A stretch of DNA of 39,685 nt, from contig JAYYYF010000010.1 of the NCBI GenBank assembly GCA_036340635.1, positions 1-39,685 of the forward strand, read 5' to 3'. Both the position numbers and the translations under genes were made by a program. Below are positions 8,631 through 17,229 of the stretch, one piece after another. Position 1 is the first letter of the stretch; the number at the start of each line of letters is the position of its first letter. The stretch comes from GCA-002728855 sp036340635. Its GTDB lineage: Bacteria; Bacteroidota; Bacteroidia; Flavobacteriales; Flavobacteriaceae. The notes under the pieces were generated by a model. It worked only from the letters and a program-made list of their open reading frames with translations. It was not told the DNA's origin and did no database searches.

Positions 8631-9206
8631 ATGCGCCTAATCTTTGCTACACACAACAATTATAAATTAAATGAGGTGAAATCAATTCTTGGAAGAAAAT
8701 TTTCTATAACTAGCTTAAAAGAAATAGGCTGTTATGAAAAAATTGATGAAACCGGAAATAGTTTAAAAGAAAATTCATTATTAAAAGCAAAATTTGTTTA
8801 TGAGAAATATAATGTTAATTGTTTTTCTGAAGACACCGGGCTTGAAGTTGAAGCTCTTGATAATAAACCAGGAGTTCTATCAGCAAGATTTGCCAGCAAA
8901 GACAGTAATAGTGAAAAAAATATTGAAAAATTGTTGTCTTTAATGGAAAATAAAAAACAAAGAAAAGCTCGATTTAGAACTGTTGTTACACTTGTTTATA
9001 AAAATAATTTTTATTTCATTGAAGGGATTGTAAAAGGATCAATACTAAAGAAAAAGAAAGGAGAAAATGGTTTTGGCTATGATCCAATTTTTTGTCCTTT
9101 TGGTTTAGATAAAAGTTTTGGTGAAATTTCTTCTAAAGAAAAAAATATGATTAGTCATAGGTCAAAAGCTTTTAAAAAATTAAAAAGTTTACTTGATAAA
9201 TTTTAA
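8631..9206 (+). CDS. rdgB: dITP/XTP pyrophosphatase (RdgB/HAM1 family)
   Basis: A 191-residue house-cleaning enzyme that hydrolyses dITP, ITP and XTP to monophosphates and keeps deaminated purines out of nucleic acids. Family marks: the N-terminal IFATHNNYKLNEVK, SEDTGLEVEALDNKPGVLSAR around residues 66-86, GENGFGYDPIF, and the closing FGEISSKEKNMISHRSKAF. Length is normal and the start is ATG. It is divergent from YihY/BrkB and is followed 55 bases later by a secreted regulatory-domain protein on the same strand. Confidence 0.96.
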   Translation: MRLIFATHNNYKLNEVKSILGRKFSITSLKEIGCYEKIDETGNSLKENSLLKAKFVYEKYNVNCFSEDTGLEVEALDNKPGVLSARFASKDSNSEKNIEKLLSLMENKKQRKARFRTVVTLVYKNNFYFIEGIVKGSILKKKKGENGFGYDPIFCPFGLDKSFGEISSKEKNMISHRSKAFKKLKSLLDKF

Positions 9207-9261
9207 ACCAATTTTAGAGTCCTTTTTATTAATTTAGTTTGCTAAATCTATTGCTTGTTTT

Positions 9262-10023
9262 ATGAAATGGGTCTTTTTTGCAATATTCTTTTTCATATTA
9301 ATATCCCTTAGGGGACAAGATCAAATTGAAACTTTTTCTGCTGTTGTTGAAAATGAATCTACAGGGTTTCCTATGGAAAGTGTACATGTTTTGAACTTAT
9401 CTCAAGTGGTTGGAACTACAACCGACAAAAACGGTAGATTTGAAATTAAAGTAGTGCCAAATGATACGTTATATTTTTCTTATCTAGGTTTTAAGCCTCT
9501 AAAAGTGGCTGTTACAAAAGACATGATGAAATTTGGTAATTCTAAATTTGAATTAACTGAATTAGCTCTGGCTCTTGAGGAAATTATTTTGAGACCATAT
9601 CAACTAACTGGGTTTTTAGATATTGACGCAAGGAATATACCGATAAATACCGCTAAAAGATATAGCGTCTCAGGGCTTCCAAATATAGGTTATGAAGCAG
9701 GTAATAGAAATCCCAATTCAATAACCAAAACTTTCAAAGCAGTTTTGAGTCCCGTTGATTTTTTACATAATCTTTTTAGTCAAAAAGAAAAACAATTAAG
9801 AAAATTAAAAAAAATGAGGGAAGATGATGAAATAAAAAACTTGCTGTCATCTAAATTTAACAGAGAAATTTTAATACAATTACTCAATATTAAAAAAGTA
9901 GAAATATATGAAATACTTAGGGGCTGTAACTTTTCTGATACATTCATAAAAGACTCCAATGATCTTCAAATATTAGAAGCCATAAGTGAATGTTATGATG
10001 AATTTAGGATTTTGAAACTATAA
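9262..10023 (+). CDS. Secreted protein with carboxypeptidase regulatory-like domain
   Basis: A 253-residue protein with an N-terminal signal peptide (hydrophobic about residues 3-16, then LRGQDQ). It then has a CarboxypepD_reg-like beta-sandwich at about 22-105, seen in GFPMESVHVLNLSQVVGTTTD, NGRFEIKV and DTLYFSYLGFKPL. The remainder, about 110-253, is not a TonB-dependent receptor: it is charged and helical, with an ISGLPNIGYEAGNR-like segment (here VSGLPNIGYEAGN) and a lysine-rich stretch near 175-190. Stand-alone proteins of this kind occur in many Flavobacteria, probably at the periplasmic face of the envelope; their role is unknown. It lies between rdgB and purB on the same strand, with 109 bases before purB. 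Confidence 0.7.
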   Translation: MKWVFFAIFFFILISLRGQDQIETFSAVVENESTGFPMESVHVLNLSQVVGTTTDKNGRFEIKVVPNDTLYFSYLGFKPLKVAVTKDMMKFGNSKFELTELALALEEIILRPYQLTGFLDIDARNIPINTAKRYSVSGLPNIGYEAGNRNPNSITKTFKAVLSPVDFLHNLFSQKEKQLRKLKKMREDDEIKNLLSSKFNREILIQLLNIKKVEIYEILRGCNFSDTFIKDSNDLQILEAISECYDEFRILKL

Positions 10024-10106
10024 GTTCAAATCTTAATTTCAATATATATTTTGGATATTTCAAAAAAGTCTTTTAGAATTGATTTTAACAATAGCTGTTA
10101 GAAGCT

Positions 10107-10114
10107 TATCTTTG
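10107..10114 (+). promoter_or_regulatory. Possible -7 promoter element for purB
   Basis: TATCTTTG matches TAnnTTTG exactly and ends 18 bases before the purB ATG. A TTG occurs 25 bases upstream (10079-10081), slightly beyond the usual 17-23 base spacer. An inverted repeat TTAACA-N5-TGTTAG (10085-10101) sits directly before the element and could be an operator or chance. Confidence 0.45.
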
Positions 10115-10132
10115 CAATTCAATCATTTTTAA

Positions 10133-11476
10133 ATGACACTAAATAAGCTTACTGCTATCTCCCCAATTGATGGTCGCTATAGTTCAAAAACTAAAGAGCT
10201 TAATTCTTTTTTTTCTGAAAAAGCACTTATCAAATATCGCTTAAAAGTTGAAATTGAATATTTCATAGCTCTTTGCAAACTACCAATAGATCAGCTAAAA
10301 GGAGTTGGTGATAAAAATTTATTAAAGCTTAGATCTATCTATGATAAATTTTCCATAAATGATGCTGAAAAAATTAAGGAAATAGAAAAACAAACTAATC
10401 ATGATGTCAAAGCAATAGAATATTTTATCAAAGATAAATTTGATGAAATAAAACTAGAGAAGTATAAAGAATTTGTACACTTTGCTCTTACATCTCAAGA
10501 CATTAATAATACAGCCATACCTCTTTTAGTTAAAGATGCATTGAATGAAATTTATTTACCCAGTCTTGAAAAGGTTCTGGATTGCATGAATTTACTTTCA
10601 AAAGAAACCCAAGACATTTCAATGCTTGCCAGAACCCATGGGCAACCTGCATCACCAACTAGATTAGGTAAAGAAATAGCTGTTTTTGTTAAGAGGATCG
10701 AAATTCAAAAAGAAAATCTTTTAAAAATCCCTCATGCAGCAAAACTTGGAGGAGCAACGGGCAATTTTAATGCACATAAGGTCGCATATCCAAAAAATGA
10801 TTGGAAAAAGTTTGCTGAAAATTTTGTTGAAAAAACCCTTGGATTAAATTATTCATATCCTACTACACAGATAGAGCATTATGATTCGATTGCTTCATTA
10901 TTTGATAATTTAAAAAGAATCAACACAATTTTGATTGATTTTGCACAAGACATATGGGCATATATTTCAATGGAATATTTTAACCAGAAGGTAAACAAAA
11001 ATGAAATTGGTTCGTCTGCTATGCCGCACAAAATTAATCCAATTGATTTTGAAAATGCTGAAGGCAATTTTGGTGTTGCTAACTCTATATTTTCTTTCCT
11101 TGGATCCAAATTGCCTATATCGAGACTTCAAAGAGACTTAACGGACAGTACAGTTTTGAGAAATATTGGGGTTCCATTTGGACATACAATAATAGGATTT
11201 AAGTCTGTTTTTGCTGGATTAAAAAAGTTGATTGTCAATAAAAAGAAGATAAATTATGATCTTGAACAAAATTGGGGTGTGGTTGCTGAAGCAATTCAAA
11301 CAATATTGAGAAGGGAAAGATATCATGAACCATATGAGAAGCTTAAAAGTTTAACTAGAACTAATGATTTTATTGATAAAAGTAAAATTCATAATTTTAT
11401 AGATAAACTTGAAATAGATTCAAAAATTAAGGATGAGTTAAAAAGAATTAATCCATATAATTACACAGGTATCTAA
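10133..11476 (+). CDS. purB: Adenylosuccinate lyase
   Basis: A 447-residue enzyme of the fumarase/aspartase superfamily. It acts twice in purine synthesis, releasing fumarate from SAICAR and from adenylosuccinate. Visible marks: the N-terminal AISPIDGRYSSKT, HFALTSQDINNTA near residues 116-128, the catalytic-histidine segment ARTHGQPASPTRLG (His169), and the signature loop SSAMPHKINPIDFENAEGN near 293-312. Length and motifs match the longer form found in Proteobacteria and Bacteroidota. The S41 peptidase gene follows after 17 bases and may share its transcript. Another purine gene, purL, lies about 15 kb away with its own upstream element. Confidence 0.97.
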   Translation: MTLNKLTAISPIDGRYSSKTKELNSFFSEKALIKYRLKVEIEYFIALCKLPIDQLKGVGDKNLLKLRSIYDKFSINDAEKIKEIEKQTNHDVKAIEYFIKDKFDEIKLEKYKEFVHFALTSQDINNTAIPLLVKDALNEIYLPSLEKVLDCMNLLSKETQDISMLARTHGQPASPTRLGKEIAVFVKRIEIQKENLLKIPHAAKLGGATGNFNAHKVAYPKNDWKKFAENFVEKTLGLNYSYPTTQIEHYDSIASLFDNLKRINTILIDFAQDIWAYISMEYFNQKVNKNEIGSSAMPHKINPIDFENAEGNFGVANSIFSFLGSKLPISRLQRDLTDSTVLRNIGVPFGHTIIGFKSVFAGLKKLIVNKKKINYDLEQNWGVVAEAIQTILRRERYHEPYEKLKSLTRTNDFIDKSKIHNFIDKLEIDSKIKDELKRINPYNYTGI

Positions 11477-11493
11477 AAATTTTATAATATATA

Positions 11494-12999
11494 ATGAAAC
11501 CAATCCAGAGTTTATTTTTTTTAAGAAAAACTTTATATATACTTAGCTTAATCTTTGTATTAATTTTCATTGGCTGTTCTAAAGATAAAGATTCAAATGA
11601 GGCTAATGAAGATCTTTCAAATGTTGATTCAGACGATATTGTAATTAGCCTTGAAGGGGCCTTACAAATCAGTGATTTTGTATGGAAGGGATTAAATCAA
11701 TATTATTATTGGCAGGAGCAAGTTTCAGATTTAGATGATCGGAAGGCACTTAATTCAAGTGAATATGCAAAATACATTAATGATAATCCAGAACCTGAAG
11801 AGTTTTTTGAATCTTTAAAGCATGAGAATGATCGATTTAGTTATATTACTTCGGACTATATAGCGCTTCAAAATAGCCTTCAAGGAATTGTTGCTTCTAA
11901 TGGAGTTGAATTTGGTTTGAGTCTTATGGCAGATGGCGAAAGTGTCTTTGGATATGTACGGTATATTCATGAAAATTCGGATGCATCTGACAAAAATATT
12001 GAAAGGGGTGATATTTTTACTGCCGTAGATGGGCAAGACTTAAATGTAAATAATTATCAAGATCTACTCTATGGAGATAATCTTACATACACATTGTCCA
12101 TGGCCGACATTAGTGAAAACACTATTACACCAAATGGTGAAACAGTAGAGCTAACCAAAGTTGAAAATTTTGAAAAAAATTCTATTCATATAAGTAAAAC
12201 AATAAATACCTCAGGTAAAAAAATTGGATATATAATGTATACTCAATTTGTAAATACTTTCAATAGCAACCTTAATGATATTTTCGCAGGTTTTAAATCT
12301 GAAAATATAGACGGTTTAGTTTTAGATTTAAGATATAATTTGGGTGGTTCATTAACAGCATGTGTTTATTTAGCTAGTATGATAACAGGTCAATTTACTG
12401 GAGAAATTTTCTCTCAACAAGTTTGGAATTCTAAATTAATGGATTATTGGAATAGTAATGATCCAGAATCTCTTAAAGATTTATTTGTAGATCAAATGGC
12501 AGATGGAACAGGGATAAACTCTTTAAATCTAAATAAAGTATACATTCTTACAACATCAAGAAGTGCATCTGCAAGTGAACTGTTGATTAATGGTTTGACA
12601 TCACATATAGATGTAGTTCAGATAGGTGATACTACCTATGGTAAAAATGTTGGATCAATTACTGTCCATGACTATATTGACAATGAGGGGACAAAAAATC
12701 CTGATCACACCTATGCAATGCAGCCAATTGTTTTAAAAATTGCTAACAGCGCTGGATTTGCTGATTATGACAATGGTTTGGAAGCAAACGTTGAATTAAA
12801 GGAAGATATATCAAATATGGGGATTCTTGGAGAAATTTCCGAACCGCTTCTTTCTTCAGCAATTAATCAAATTACAGGTAGTGGCAAAAGAGATTATAAA
12901 GTTGTATTTCCGGTCAAAAATATTTTAGATAATCCAAAGGAATCACATCTTCAAACTTTAATTATTGATAATAAAAAATTTTACAACCAACGGTTTTAG
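11494..12999 (+). CDS. S41 family C-terminal processing peptidase-like lipoprotein
   Basis: A 501-residue predicted lipoprotein: a hydrophobic N-terminal segment ends in FIGC (Cys28), followed by a Ser/Asp/Asn-rich linker. A PDZ-like region spans about residues 130-190 (GVEFGLSL, ERGDIFTAVDGQDL). The S41 peptidase core follows, with KIGYIMYTQF, DGLVLDLRYNLGGS, and the catalytic-serine motif TSRSASASELLING at about 351-364. The likely catalytic lysine is in YGKNVGSI about 25 residues later, so the Ser-Lys dyad seems intact. Such proteins cut exported substrates from the outer-membrane side; the target is unknown. It follows purB closely and converges on the DUF6580-type gene with only 3 bases between stop codons. 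Confidence 0.9.
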   Translation: MKPIQSLFFLRKTLYILSLIFVLIFIGCSKDKDSNEANEDLSNVDSDDIVISLEGALQISDFVWKGLNQYYYWQEQVSDLDDRKALNSSEYAKYINDNPEPEEFFESLKHENDRFSYITSDYIALQNSLQGIVASNGVEFGLSLMADGESVFGYVRYIHENSDASDKNIERGDIFTAVDGQDLNVNNYQDLLYGDNLTYTLSMADISENTITPNGETVELTKVENFEKNSIHISKTINTSGKKIGYIMYTQFVNTFNSNLNDIFAGFKSENIDGLVLDLRYNLGGSLTACVYLASMITGQFTGEIFSQQVWNSKLMDYWNSNDPESLKDLFVDQMADGTGINSLNLNKVYILTTSRSASASELLINGLTSHIDVVQIGDTTYGKNVGSITVHDYIDNEGTKNPDHTYAMQPIVLKIANSAGFADYDNGLEANVELKEDISNMGILGEISEPLLSSAINQITGSGKRDYKVVFPVKNILDNPKESHLQTLIIDNKKFYNQRF

Positions 13000-13002
13000 C
13001 AA

Positions 13003-13482
13003 CTACTTGACGACCTGCATTTTAGTCAAACGATTAAAAGAAAAAATCATAATAGCAGAATAGAATAGATCTCCTAAAAGAGTATTAATAAAAAAAGGAA
13101 TTGCCATTAAATAGCATGCTAAAAATCCTTCTATAGTTAGAGGATATCCAATTAACCAAACTCCAAAATTAGTTACCACAAAAAATATTATTGATGAAAT
13201 GACTACAGTAACTATACTAATCTTTTTAGTTAATCTTCCATAAAATGTAATCAGCATGTATGATCCATAAACAAAAAAAACAGAAGAATGAAATCCGATA
13301 AAAAAATCTGAAATAATCATTGCTGCAAGGGGAACAAGAAAAGATGTAAATCGATTGATAAATCCTTTAGAGGCTAATAAAGCAATAGCTGTAATAGGAG
13401 TAAAATTTGGTGGATGAGGCAAAAATCTTGATAGGATAGCTATCAAAATTATTGAAATCAGGAAAAAATTTTTATTGATCAT
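13003..13482 (-). CDS. DUF6580-type putative transport membrane protein
   Basis: A small 159-residue membrane protein with about five hydrophobic helices. The stretch RFLPHPPNFTPITAIALLAS near residues 19-38 and the later MIISDFFIGFH are typical of the family now called DUF6580, which resembles S components of ECF vitamin or cofactor transporters. The substrate is unknown. The TPITAIALL segment forms part of the second hydrophobic region, and FFINTLLGDLFYSAIMIF closes the last helix. It lies 41 bases downstream of carB on the same strand, so a shared transcript is possible without any clear functional link. The start is ATG. Confidence 0.75.
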   Translation of the reverse strand: MINKNFFLISIILIAILSRFLPHPPNFTPITAIALLASKGFINRFTSFLVPLAAMIISDFFIGFHSSVFFVYGSYMLITFYGRLTKKISIVTVVISSIIFFVVTNFGVWLIGYPLTIEGFLACYLMAIPFFINTLLGDLFYSAIMIFSFNRLTKMQVVK

Positions 13483-13523
13483 AATATCTTTAAATTATGA
13501 AATTAATCAAACCTATAAATATT

Positions 13524-16373
13524 TTATTTTGTTAAATACATTTTTCTTTTAACATACAGATCATAAAATTCATCCTCATTTAAGCTGTCTATAAATAAAA
13601 TACTTTCGCCCGTACTTTTCATTTCTGGCCCAAGTTGTTTATTTACGTTAGGAAATTTGTTAAATGAAAATACTGGTTGCTTTATTGCATATCCATCTAA
13701 TTTAGGATTAAAATTGAAATCTTTCAATTTATTTTTTCCAAGCATTACCTTCGTAGCAAAATTTACATACGGTTCGTTATATGCTTTTGAAATAAATGGA
13801 ACGGTTCTTGAAGCTCTTGGATTAGCTTCAATTACATAAACCTTATCATCTTTTATTGCATATTGTATATTAATTAAACCTTTTGTTTTTAATGCTAAAG
13901 CAATTTTCTTGGTATGGTTTTTTATTTGTTCAAGAACAAATTCCCCTAAATTGAAAACAGGCAAAGTTGCGTTAGAATCTCCAGAGTGGATACCACAAGG
14001 TTCAATATGTTCCATTATTCCAATTATATAAACATCTCTTCCGTCGCAAATTGCATCTGCCTCAGCTTCAATAGCTCCATCGAGATAGTGATCAAGTAAT
14101 AATCTGTTATTTGGAATTTTTCGTAAAAGATCCACTACATGCTCCTCCAGTTCCTCTTTATTAATAACAATTTTCATGCCCTGCCCTCCGAGGACATAAG
14201 ATGGTCTTACAAGAATAGGGAAATCTAGCTCACCAACTAATTCTATTGCCTGATCTGCAGTCTCTGCAATTCCAAATTCAGGATATGGTATATCATTGTC
14301 TTTTAAAAGAGTTGAAAAACTACCCCTGTCTTCAGCAAGGTTTAATGATTCAAAACTCGTTCCAATAATTTTAACTCCATATCTATCAAGCTTTTCAGCT
14401 AATTTAAGTGCAGTTTGCCCCCCTAACTGAACAATAACTCCTTCTGGTTTTTCATGCTGAATTATATCATAAATGTGTTCCCAAAAAACAGGTTCAAAGT
14501 ACAATTTGTCAGCAATGTCAAAATCTGTAGAAACTGTCTCGGGATTACAATTAATCATAATTGTTTCAAAACCACACTCTGAAGCAGCTAAAACTCCATG
14601 GACACAACAATAATCAAATTCTATTCCTTGTCCAATTCTATTAGGCCCTGAACCTAAAACAATTATTTTCTTACGACCGCTTTTTGAACTTTCATTTGCG
14701 CTAAATGGACTCCCTTTTGATAATTGCATACTATCTTCAAAAGTGGAGTAGTAATAAGGTGTAGAAGCTGAAAACTCAGCCGCACAAGTATCAACTAACT
14801 TATACACCCTTTGAATTTTCATTTCTTGCCTTTTAGAATAAACCTGACTTTCAAGACAACCTAGCATATGTGCAATTTGTCGATCAGCAAATCCTTTTTG
14901 CTTCGCTTCAAGTAATAAATCACGATCAATATTTTTAATATTTTGTTTTGAAATTTCTTTTTCCAAATGATCAAGTTCTTGAAATTGTTTCAAAAACCAC
15001 ATGTCAATATTTGTGATTTCATGAATTCTGTTTAAAGAAATACCTATTTGAATAGCGTCATAAATGACAAAAACTCTATCCCAACTAGCAAAGTGAAGTT
15101 TTTCAATTATTTGATCATAATCCTTATAACCTTTACCATCAGCACCTAAACCGTTTCTCTTTATCTCTAAAGATTGAGTTGCTTTATGAAGAGCCTCTTG
15201 GAAAGATCTTCCAATACCCATAACTTCTCCAACAGATTTCATCTGTAATCCTAATCTTCTATCTGATCCTTCAAATTTGTCGAAATTCCAACGGGGTATT
15301 TTTACAATAACATAATCAAGTGTAGGCTCAAATAAAGCAGAAGTGGACTTAGTTATTTGGTTATTTAACTCATCGAGATTATATCCTATTGCAAGTTTTG
15401 CAGCTATTTTAGCAATTGGATAACCAGTTGCCTTAGAAGCTAAAGCAGATGATCTAGAAACTCTAGGATTAATCTCAATAGCAATAATTTTTTCTTCTTC
15501 ATCAGGGCTAACAGCAAATTGAACATTGCAACCTCCGGCAAAATCTCCTATACTTCTCATCATCTTTATTGCCATATCACGCATACGCTGGAAAGTTAAA
15601 TCTGATAATGTCATTGCAGGAGCAACAGTAATTGAATCTCCAGTATGAATTCCCATTGGATCCATATTTTCAATACTACATATTATAACAACATTATCAT
15701 TTTTGTCTCTTAAAAGCTCTAATTCATATTCTTTCCATCCCAACAAAGCTTTGTCTATAATGACCTCATGGATTGGGGAGGCTTCTAGCCCACGTGTAAG
15801 CAATTCATCAAATTCGTCTTCTTTGAAAACAAAAGAGGCGCCAGTCCCTCCCAATGTAAATGAAGGTCTAATAACAAGAGGAAAACCAAACTTTTGCGCA
15901 ATTTCCTTCCCTTTTAAAAATGAATTTGCTGTTTGAGCTGAAGCTACAGGTATGTCAATTTTATCCATTAAAGCTCTGAACTTTTCTCGATCCTCAGTAA
16001 TTTTTATTGCTGAAATGTCAACGCCAATAATTTCAACTTTAAACTCTTCCCATATACCTTTCTCACTCGCCTCAATACATAGGTTTAAGGCTGTTTGACC
16101 ACCCATAGTTGGAAGAACAGCGTCAATTTGATGCTTTTTTAATATCTCAATTATTGATTTAGTAGTTAATGGCTTTAAATATATGTGGTCAGCCATAGAA
16201 GGATCAGTCATTATAGTTGCTGGATTAGAATTTATTAAAATAGTTTTTATTCCATCCTCTCTAATTGATCTTAGTGCTTGACTACCAGAATAGTCAAATT
16301 CGCAAGCTTGGCCAATTATTATAGGGCCTGAGCCAATTATTAATATGGTATTGATTTTATTTCTTTTTGGCAT
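13524..16373 (-). CDS. carB: Carbamoyl-phosphate synthase large subunit, without allosteric domain
   Basis: A 949-residue CarB, which makes carbamoyl phosphate from bicarbonate, ammonia and two ATP for pyrimidine and arginine synthesis. The two homologous ATP-grasp halves are evident: one begins TILIIGSGPIIIGQACEFDYSG, written here as IGSGPIIIGQACEFDYSG, and the second VLGSGPNRIGQGIEFDY near residue 570. The oligomerisation segment with NIDMWFLKQF lies between. The enzyme ends about 15 residues after GESILFIDSL, so the roughly 120-residue C-terminal MGS-like allosteric domain of the E. coli enzyme is absent. To my knowledge this short form is usual in Flavobacteria, so it is not a truncation. 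The small subunit gene carA is not in the window. An intrinsic terminator just upstream separates it from rpmH. Confidence 0.97.
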   Translation of the reverse strand: MPKRNKINTILIIGSGPIIIGQACEFDYSGSQALRSIREDGIKTILINSNPATIMTDPSMADHIYLKPLTTKSIIEILKKHQIDAVLPTMGGQTALNLCIEASEKGIWEEFKVEIIGVDISAIKITEDREKFRALMDKIDIPVASAQTANSFLKGKEIAQKFGFPLVIRPSFTLGGTGASFVFKEDEFDELLTRGLEASPIHEVIIDKALLGWKEYELELLRDKNDNVVIICSIENMDPMGIHTGDSITVAPAMTLSDLTFQRMRDMAIKMMRSIGDFAGGCNVQFAVSPDEEEKIIAIEINPRVSRSSALASKATGYPIAKIAAKLAIGYNLDELNNQITKSTSALFEPTLDYVIVKIPRWNFDKFEGSDRRLGLQMKSVGEVMGIGRSFQEALHKATQSLEIKRNGLGADGKGYKDYDQIIEKLHFASWDRVFVIYDAIQIGISLNRIHEITNIDMWFLKQFQELDHLEKEISKQNIKNIDRDLLLEAKQKGFADRQIAHMLGCLESQVYSKRQEMKIQRVYKLVDTCAAEFSASTPYYYSTFEDSMQLSKGSPFSANESSKSGRKKIIVLGSGPNRIGQGIEFDYCCVHGVLAASECGFETIMINCNPETVSTDFDIADKLYFEPVFWEHIYDIIQHEKPEGVIVQLGGQTALKLAEKLDRYGVKIIGTSFESLNLAEDRGSFSTLLKDNDIPYPEFGIAETADQAIELVGELDFPILVRPSYVLGGQGMKIVINKEELEEHVVDLLRKIPNNRLLLDHYLDGAIEAEADAICDGRDVYIIGIMEHIEPCGIHSGDSNATLPVFNLGEFVLEQIKNHTKKIALALKTKGLINIQYAIKDDKVYVIEANPRASRTVPFISKAYNEPYVNFATKVMLGKNKLKDFNFNPKLDGYAIKQPVFSFNKFPNVNKQLGPEMKSTGESILFIDSLNEDEFYDLYVKRKMYLTK

Positions 16374-16401
16374 TATATTATTGTAAGCTTTTTAAACATA
16401 A

Positions 16402-16439
16402 AAAAAGGTGTTATTTAAAATACTAAATAACACCTTTTT
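16402..16439 (-). terminator. Intrinsic terminator downstream of rpmH
   Basis: A perfect 16-base inverted repeat (arms 16402-16417 and 16424-16439) encloses a 6-base loop. The arms carry the GC-containing core GGTGTTATT and are flanked by A and T runs, so the minus strand ends in a U tract after the hairpin. It lies 17 bases past the rpmH stop and 28 bases before the carB start. It is the only strong intrinsic terminator I could find in the window. Confidence 0.9.
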
Positions 16440-16456
16440 AAAAATTATACTTTTTA

Positions 16457-16615
16457 TCATTTTTTATATTTGTGTTCAGAAGAAATTGATAATTTACTTC
16501 TCCCCTTTGCCCTTCGATTTGACAAAGCTCTTCTCCCGTTCGCTGAAGACATTCGCTCACGAAAACCATGCTTATTTTTTCTTTTTCTATTAGAAGGCTG
16601 AAAAGTTCTCTTCAT
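16457..16615 (-). CDS. rpmH: 50S ribosomal protein L34
   Basis: A 52-residue, very basic protein translated directly from the minus strand. It opens MKRTFQPSNRKRKNKHGFRE, continues RMSSANGRRALSNRRAKGRS and ends KLSISSEHKYKK. This is the complete L34 family pattern (KRTFQPS, HGFR.RM, GR..L..RRAKGR.KL). L34 sits at the base of the large subunit on 23S rRNA. It is well separated from carB by a strong terminator and has its own TAnnTTTG element and an AGGAG stretch upstream, so it is probably a single-gene transcript. The usual rnpA neighbour is not beside it. Confidence 0.97.
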   Translation of the reverse strand: MKRTFQPSNRKRKNKHGFRERMSSANGRRALSNRRAKGRSKLSISSEHKYKK

Positions 16616-16650
16616 TATTTTGAATATTTGGAACTCCTACAAAGGTTGGG

Positions 16651-16658
16651 CAAATATA
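16651..16658 (-). promoter_or_regulatory. Possible -7 promoter element for rpmH
   Basis: The minus strand reads TATATTTG, an exact TAnnTTTG, 35 bases before the rpmH ATG. An AGGAG at about 16634-16638 lies between, some 20 bases from the start codon and so further than a normal ribosome binding site. No good -33 TTG is seen. Confidence 0.5.
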
Positions 16659-16713
16659 CAAGATTTTTTTATTAAATGGATTTAAATATTCTTCCTAAAT
16701 TTGAAAAAAAGTT

Positions 16714-17229
16714 ATGTTCCCAAAAGTATTAAAACTAATTATTGCCTGTTTGCTTTTTTCCTATGGATCCTATCAAATCTATGAAAGCTATATTGGCAAT
16801 GGAATCTTTCTTATTTTGCTTTCATCTTTTTTTGTTTTAGTTTATTTTAAAAATGAAATCATCTTTCTTGCCTTTTTAAGATTAAGAAAACAAGACTTCA
16901 CTGGAACACAGAAATGGCTTAATTACATTAAAAACCCTGAGTCTTCTCTTGTTAGAAAACAACAAGGGTATTTTAATTATCTACATGGAATTATTCAATC
17001 CCAAATAAATCTAACCATTGCCGAAAAGTATTTTAAAAAGGCACTGGAGCTTGGCCTCTCTATGTCTCATGACATTGCAATGGCAAAGTTAAGTCTTGCT
17101 GGAATTTTAATGCAAAAAAGAAGAAAAAGGGAAGCAACCGATTTACTTAATCAAGCTAAGAGAATAGATAAACATGGTATGTTAACTACTCAGATCAAAA
17201 TGATGCGAGAACAAATGAAAAGAATTTAG
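16714..17229 (+). CDS. Conserved flavobacterial TPR-like membrane protein
   Basis: A 171-residue protein. Two hydrophobic helices (about 6-24 and 29-47) form a short N-terminal membrane hairpin. The rest is helical and charged, with TPR-like pairs: QGYFNYLHGIIQSQINLTIAEKYFKKALELG at about 89-119 (seen as YFNYLHGII and AEKYFKKALELG), and a second around REATDLLNQAKRID. I recognise the pattern from conserved Flavobacteria proteins of unknown function. It should sit at the cytoplasmic membrane with the TPR-like part as a protein-binding surface. A TAAATTTG at 16696-16703 resembles a -7 element but would leave almost no leader. The stop overlaps that of the convergent transglycosylase gene by 4 bases. 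Confidence 0.7.
   Translation: MFPKVLKLIIACLLFSYGSYQIYESYIGNGIFLILLSSFFVLVYFKNEIIFLAFLRLRKQDFTGTQKWLNYIKNPESSLVRKQQGYFNYLHGIIQSQINLTIAEKYFKKALELGLSMSHDIAMAKLSLAGILMQKRRKREATDLLNQAKRIDKHGMLTTQIKMMREQMKRI

Noticed and set aside
13524..16373. The two similar halves of carB as a recent gene duplication, and its short length as a truncation.
   Set aside because: The internal duplication is ancient and family-wide, and the missing C-terminal domain fits the flavobacterial form.
16374..16456. The hairpin before carB as a riboswitch or attenuator for carB.
   Set aside because: A simple perfect stem with flanking A and T runs directly after rpmH is best read as the rpmH terminator; no leader peptide or alternative pairing is seen.
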